From NCBI GenBank assembly GCA_007258455.2, contig VDFB02252616.1:125756107-125820106 (forward strand): a DNA stretch of 64,000 nucleotides, given 5' to 3'. Every line of letters starts with the position of its first letter. Position 1 is the first letter of the stretch. The position numbers and the translations under genes were made by a program. The notes below the pieces were generated by a model. The model saw nothing but the letters and a program-made list of their open reading frames with translations. It was not told where the DNA came from and did no database searches. This DNA is from Sequoia sempervirens (taxonomy: Eukaryota; Streptophyta; Pinopsida; Cupressales; Cupressaceae). Below are positions 58,261 to 64,000 of this stretch, piece by piece.

Positions 58261-59354
58261 GTGTTCCTTATATGAAATGAACGACCTGCTTATAAAAAAA
58301 CAATGATTGAAAATTGTGAAAAAGGATGCAAGACGATTGAAATAATCTCAACCATCAAATTTTCTAAAATATTAAAAATATAATATACAATTAAAAAAAA
58401 ACAACTACATTTTTATAAAGAATTGTTTTTTTCTTTTAAACTTTTTAAACTTAGATTTTTAGATAAATAATAATATAGTTTATATTTATTTTTAATATTC
58501 TATTTGAAATACAATTTTAGTTTTTAAAATATAATTTATATAATAATATTTAATAATATTTTTTTATTTCTTAATATTGAGTTTATGTTAATATTGTTTG
58601 TGCTATACTAATTATATTTTTTTAATATATATTTATTAATATTTCAATTATAATAAATTAAAAAAATAATTTTATTTTTTATTTAATTGTTTATTAATTT
58701 TTAATACTGTAAAAATCAGATAACCCCTCCTATAAACTATACGGATCTATAAATTAAAAAAATAGTTTTATTTTTTATTTAATTGTTTTATTTCTACAGA
58801 ATTGCGTGGATTTGGTGTACGGATATTAATAATGGAGGGAAATATGTTGTTGTTTATTGACATGCCCTAAAAGTACTTCTGCTAAGACTAGCTAAAGAAA
58901 GGACTTTCTGGAAGTCATCTATAAAATCAAAAGATATTAGTAGTTTTAGTTGAAGAGTAAATGAATGTATTGATGGTGAAAGAAAGGCTTGCAATGGGTC
59001 GTTTATTGATAAGAAAGGTATGCTCACGAGTTTTAAAATTTCGTTATTTCGCGAGGTAAAAGGAATATCTCTGTATTGGAATGCTTTATCCTTTACTAGG
59101 CTTCAAATATCTAGTTTAAAGTTCCTTCGAGAATTAACGGGCCCATTTTCATGGACATTGACGAAACCCTAAAAGGACATCTCCACTACAATATTCTTAG
59201 TTTTGACCTTTGTGGGGGCTCTTTAGTTATTCTAACCTAACAATTGAAGAGGGTATCTCTAAAGCGGACGTCACCGCCGACATGCATTTCAAAGGTGAGC
59301 TCAGCAGATTTTTGATAGTAGAATTTTGAAAGAAAAGGATTATACATCACGGCT
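58261..59354. other. AT-rich DNA with a small GC-richer patch
   Basis: 58300-58800 is very AT-rich, with recurring TTTAATTGTTTATTT-like words. At about 59220-59330 an open frame EEGISKADVTADMHFKGEL, preceded by CpG-containing sequence, is followed by a donor-like AAAGGTGAGC near 59291-59300. It could be an exon remnant. I do not recognise it. Confidence 0.3.
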
Positions 59355-59600
59355 TTAGGAAAATTTACTGTCAGCAATTTATTGTAAGAAAATTCATCGC
59401 CATGACAAATTCATCACAAGGAAAATTCACCACCAGTGTCATAAATTCATCACATACCTCCATTATTCTTTTGTATAAAAATTCAAAGTCTTGGAAATAT
59501 ATATTACAAATGTTAGGTAATGCAATGAATTTTCCTTGGGGTGAATTTGTCATGGTGGTGAATTTTCTTGCGGTGAATTGTTGGTGGTGAATTTTCCTAA
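59355..59600. mobile_element. Hairpin MITE (246 bp)
   Basis: The left arm (TTAGGAAAATTTACTGTCAG, continuing to about 59430) and the right arm (from about 59527 to GGTGAATTTTCCTAA at 59600) are inverted repeats of about 75 bp, with the loop between them. The internal motif AAATTCAYCRCMA repeats within each arm. The opposite-strand frames at 59371-59613 and 59402-59590 are by-products of the palindrome. Confidence 0.8.
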
Positions 59601-60024
59601 TGCCATACATCACACTTTTACCTAGTTTATTATTTTATTTAATATTTTTCGTTATTAAATTGTCAAGTTTAATAGGCCTATAGGTTGAATTTGAAAGCAT
59701 TTGTAATAGTAATGGAAAGTTTATTGAATATCTAATAATAGAGGAAAAGGGTTTGAGATCGCCTTTATTGAATTAAAAAGAAAGTTAGAATTCTAATAAT
59801 GAATATGTAGGATTCACATTATTGATGATATTTTTTTTGAAATCCTTCTATTTTTAATTTCAAGAAGGTTGTTACAGAAAGTTGGATTAAATCAAAGAAG
59901 TTGCAATACATTATTAGGTCTATAATATTCACAGTGATTTACCAATATTCTATTGGAATTATTACCTAGACTCTAATTTGTATTTAAATTGGCTTTAAGA
60001 TGCCTTAAGCTAAATTGGATTACA
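59601..60024. other. Unassigned AT-rich DNA
   Basis: No gene or structured repeat recognised. Confidence 0.4.
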
Positions 60025-60765
60025 TACCAATCTCCTCTAATTTGAATATTGTTGCAATGAGACATTTGTAGTGCATTGGAGACATTATGTTGCCAAACCT
60101 TTGGAACATGGTAGATACACATACTAGGACTATACATGTAGTACTCATGGATTATACTAAATGTCACAATCCTATTTTTGAACCTTGTCTATACTTTTGT
60201 GCTACCAATATTGAAGCTATTTGAACAATCTAACAAAATTTTATAATTTGTAGGGAAGTCTTCCATATGAATGTAATACTAGTTTTATATACTAAATGAC
60301 AAGTTTTACATCTTTTTTTTTTTGTCTAGCATGTATTTCAATATCTAATTGTCAAGGTCTCCAAAAATAATATTAATTACACATTATTTAAAAGAGAAGG
60401 AATCACTAATTAGAAATCAAGTTTTTATACATGATAATTTATAAACATATATTGCTTATTAAAATACAAATTTTATTTGGTTTAAGATTAGAAGTTCTAT
60501 ATTAGAGTTGTATAGATTTTATGAACTCAAACTATTCAAATGAAGACATAATATTTTATTTTATTAAGTATAATATTTTAATTTATAATCTTTATGTGCA
60601 ATGAATTGGATTGATTTATGTGTCATATAGAAATATATTTTGATTACTATTACTTGTTTTTAATAAGAAATGATGATTAGATGTACATATTTTTGTGTAT
60701 TAATGACACACAAAATTAAACTAAAACTACTAATTAAATGGTAATGAATGACACTTTATTATATA
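60025..60765. repeat. Duplicated segment, copy 2
   Basis: Partner of 57060-58260, same orientation, start-to-start distance about 2.97 kb. It is shorter because it lacks the block at 57590-57975. Confidence 0.75.
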
Positions 60766-62270
60766 TCTATACAATGAAGACAACATGTTCAAATGATACA
60801 TCATATTATATTGCTATGAGAATTCAACTACATAATTTTTGAGTCTAACTCATTAATCTTTATTTTCTTTTTCTTGAAAAGTTTTATATCAAACATACAA
60901 AATCGTTATATCCATTTGATATGAGGGCACAAGTCTTAGGATAAAACCTCTTCAACTAAGAACCAAAGACTAAGGAGTATATATTCCACCAAGATTGTGT
61001 AGGACATGATCTCATCCTTATCTCTTATGATATTAGGGCCTTGCACTCATCAATAATTGATTTTTGGTGAACTCATTTAGAACCATTCAACTTCACCAAC
61101 AAATAAGAATATTGAAATTAATCCATATTTTTAAAGTAATAATTGACACAATTATACACTCTCCCAAAAAAGTTAAAAAGCCTATAGATCACTTGTAAGC
61201 AAATGTGTCACTGTTGCATAAAGTAAACTGAGTGAGCTTATGGTCAATACATAGATAAATTAAGTTTCTTTGTGTGGACCCATCAATCTAGTGTCTGGGT
61301 TCATTAGGGGAAAGGACCCAGTTACCTCCCCTCATTGAATAACCGCCACCTCCATACTCACTCCACCACCCAAAAAAAATTCACTTTGATCCATTAAAAA
61401 ACTTTATTTTAACAGATAAAAAATTACAACAACACCAATGGTTGCTCATAAGACAATCAATAACTCACCAATCATAATAAACAACTACACATGCTTTTGC
61501 ATTTATAAAAAAAATTCAACTTGCACATAAAAAGGCTCATTTACAATTTAATTTAAAACATTTTCTGTTACAAATACCCCCACTTGCAAATTTTTATCCC
61601 TCAATACATATTATATTTATAACTACACATGCACACTTAATGGTATTTTACGTGACATAATCATAATCTCCTCTTAATTTTATGGGATTTGAAATGCACA
61701 GTCTTCCACACACTCCCTGGCAGATACATGTATTTACTTCAATTCATGTAGGTACCTGCACAATTAAATAAGGTGTAAGGCTCCCCAAATAAACATCAAA
61801 TCCAAATATAATGCAGAATTCAGTCATATCATCTTTAAAAACCTACATAACTAGTAGCTTCAAATTCAAATGCTCAAACAAATCCAAATTTGAAACACAA
61901 CAACCAAATTGAATGCATTCAATTATCAGATTCAAATTCCTAAATAAGAGGGGGAAACTAGTCAGCGACATTCACAATTGCATCTTGTGAAGAATTATTC
62001 TCTGCAAAATTTAGAGCATCCACAGGCTTCCTCTGCACATTCCTCCAATATCCCAAGTCTCAGGTTGGTACTTTATACATTCTACTTATAGTTATTTTCA
62101 TGTTGTGCATTTAACATTTATCTTTTTGCAATGTCTTTCTACTTTGCTTTATAAGTAAATGAAAGGTTTTTTTGGTGACGGGTTTTTCCTTAAAAACCCC
62201 ATTTACAAAATCAATAATATGGTCATTTATTTTAGGGTTTATATTTGTCATTTATTTCTGCATATATGTG
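60766..62270. other. Unassigned AT-rich DNA
   Basis: No gene recognised on either strand. A slightly GC-richer patch at 61265-61365 has no coding similarity. Confidence 0.4.
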
Positions 62271-62385
62271 TATTTATATGTATATACATGTATATATATA
62301 TATATATATATATTTGTGCATATATACATGTATATATATACATATATACATACACAAACACACATATATATACGTATATAACTCT
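62271..62385. repeat. TA/TATACA microsatellite
   Basis: (TA)n and ATACAT-type runs. The Tyr/Ile-rich frames at 62159-62611 and 62248-62481 are translations of this repeat and not genes. Confidence 0.9.
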
Positions 62386-62503
62386 GTTTAAATACGTTTC
62401 ATTTGGTTGTTCAATACAACAGACTAGCATTTGTTTATATTTTTCTACTTTCCATTGCACATACAACAAGCCAGCATACATATATTTGTCATTTTATATT
62501 TGG

Positions 62504-62940
62504 TGTCTCTTGTTCATTCAGGAAATCGATATATATGTGTGTATCCTTTGCCTATCCTTTGAAAATGCAAACAATGGTACTGGTTATTCATTTTCTTCTG
62601 CATCTTATTGAATTTGTAAAAGAATGTGTACAATGTTAATTTGTAAATGAATGTGTGCAATGTTTTATTTATAACATTGTACACATCTATTTACAAATTC
62701 AATAAGTTGTGTTTGAATTTGTAAATGAATGTGTGTAATGTTTTATTTATAACATTGTACACATTCATTTACAAATTCAATAACCTGTGTGTTTGAATTT
62801 GTAAATGAATGTGTACGATGTATTATATATTATGTGTCTATTGTCTCTTGTTCATTGATTAGATCGATATATATGTCTGTATCATTTGCCTATCGTTTGA
62901 AAATGCAAACAATGGTACTAGTTAATCATTTTCTTCTGCA
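62504..62940. repeat. Two 99-bp direct repeats flanking a palindrome array
   Basis: 62504-62602 and 62842-62940 are homologous, equal in length, and both run from TGTCTCTTGTTCATT to TTTTCTTCTGCA. Between them, near-perfect palindromes at 62639-62699 and 62715-62778 (arms AATTTGTAAATGAATGTGTG, loop TTATTTAT) are followed by a half unit at 62795-62818. No coding capacity. Confidence 0.85.
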
Positions 62941-62945
62941 TCTTT

Positions 62946-63570
62946 CATGACCTATGAAGGGTTTATTCGATGATTGAAAAATTATTACTACTTGTTTGTG
63001 AAATAAATCATTCCTCTTACATGCCTTTTCGCCTTGTGTTGTTTGATTTTTTCGGGTCATGGTGCTAGTGTTTTACATAGGTTTTTTTGGGGTTAAATGA
63101 TTTCCTCTCCTCATTTTACCATGCACTCACATCCTAGTTTTAGTCAATTGTATCATGATTTTGTCTGTAGAAATGATAGAGGAATTTAGTGGGTTTGACC
63201 ACATGTCTGCAAAAAAATGATTTTTTGGGGTCTGCATCAACCTTTTTATAAAAAAACCATGTCAATATTGGCATAAATCGACAATCCCATTTATTATACG
63301 CCATTTTTGTGAAAACCCTTGCTTGATTTTTTCCAAACTTATGTGCTTAAGGAATTAATCTCATGAAACCCTTGCATGGAATATTATGCATTTATCTGAA
63401 AACACACTTCTGTATTCCTGTGACTGAGGAATTATTATTATGATTTCTTGGTTAGTTTTTTGTGCACATTTCTGAAAACCCAAGTCTATAATCGATCTAC
63501 CTTTGTTAAAATTAATATCCTATCATTGTTGAATACAACACAACTTCTTTCATTTTCTGTACAATGTGAT
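62946..63570. other. Unassigned AT-rich DNA
   Basis: No gene or repeat recognised. Confidence 0.4.
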
Positions 63571-63750
63571 TTGAACATTGATATATATACATACATATAT
63601 CTACTTATATATAGATATATATGTATATGTATAGATATATGCATACATGTAATTGTGTAATTATATGTATACACAAAGACATGTATACATATATCTATAC
63701 AAATACATATAAATACATCTATATGTACACATATATATATATATATGTAA
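63571..63750. repeat. TA/GTATA/GATATA microsatellite block
   Basis: Alternating TATA, GTATAC, ATAGAT and TACATA units. Reading frames across it on both strands are Tyr/Ile-rich artefacts. Confidence 0.9.
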
Positions 63751-64000
63751 ACCCAAATAAAATGATGGAAAAAAATTAGATACCCAAAAAAAACATTATT
63801 CATATGCATTAATCAGACCCCAAATGAAGTCTAATTGGAGTGTAATGTGTTTTCTATCCGCTGCTAATGTTAGGAGACCAATATGTAGGAGTGATTTTTA
63901 CTAGGCACCAAAATGATTTTATAAGGTACTAACGTGAATTAGATCCATTAACTTTTGAGGGGATTTGGATGATAAAATAGATATAATTGCATGTTAATAG
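63751..64000. other. Unassigned sequence at window end
   Basis: No gene or structured element seen. Confidence 0.4.

Noticed and set aside
59371..59613. Pair of opposite frames of 80 and 62 codons
   Set aside because: Both come from the inverted-repeat MITE, so similar frames on the two strands are expected.
62159..62639. Plus and minus frames rich in Tyr and Ile
   Set aside because: They are translations of a TATA/TACA microsatellite and of the palindrome array.
62504..62940. TRIM retroelement
   Set aside because: No tRNA-complementary site follows the first repeat, no polypurine tract precedes the second, and flanking pentamers differ. Kept as an unclassified structure.
63448..63809. 70- and 107-codon frames on opposite strands
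   Set aside because: Microsatellite translation, with no domain and no codon bias.
1..64000. CRISPR arrays, bacterial operons, phage or plasmid features
   Set aside because: All recognisable content is plant nuclear repeat DNA. Tandem repeats found have no spacer-repeat pattern.

Overview
This window looks like an intergenic stretch of a large, repeat-filled plant nuclear genome. It is AT-rich and I find no intact host gene. It holds chromoviruses and Tat-like Ty3/gypsy elements primed by initiator tRNA-Met, Ty1/copia debris, two tRNA-derived SINEs, foldback/MITE-like elements, and broken copies of a gene that reads as plant COG1. Many internal stops look like C-to-T decay (CAG to TAG), as expected for old methylated repeats. 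The two LTR pairs I could align by eye differ by roughly 9%, so the elements are old. A seed plant with slow repeat turnover, such as a gymnosperm, would fit, but the sequence does not prove it.

Layout. 1-3.8 kb and 17.0-17.7 kb: a broken tandem array of COG1 (Golgi tethering complex) fragments, with a 359-bp foldback element inside. 3832-17040: a minus-strand chromovirus inserted in the third COG1 copy with a 5-bp AATTG target duplication. A second, plus-strand chromovirus (6477-13699) is nested in its reverse transcriptase/RNase H region. The inner element has lost the start of its 5' LTR together with some of the host element. 19.04-33.02 kb: a minus-strand Tat-like Ty3/gypsy element. It has one RNase H-like domain upstream of RT and another after RT, a decayed sense ORF of several kb between integrase and the 3' LTR, and a short antisense ORF.

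34.1-44.4 kb: remains of another Tat-like element on the minus strand. It has an LTR edge with a polypurine tract, and gag plus protease, but no RT, RNase H or integrase. Between protease and LTR lies an antisense, plus-strand plant-mobile-domain (PMD) pseudogene with a TATA-like promoter. A TIR element of about 780 bp sits next to that gene, and a related copy is at 55.1-55.8 kb.

47-64 kb: a 658-bp tandem duplication, a copia-type LTR with primer-binding site but no body, a SINE with a perfect 17-bp target duplication, a 38-bp satellite beside a 450-bp polypurine tract, a second SINE of 511 bp with a 20-bp target duplication, a decayed Ty1/copia integrase, a duplicated 0.75-1.2 kb segment, a hairpin MITE, and a palindrome array between two 99-bp direct repeats. 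Nothing here appears able to make a working protein. The interest lies in the nesting, the unusual Tat-like architectures and the structured non-coding repeats.
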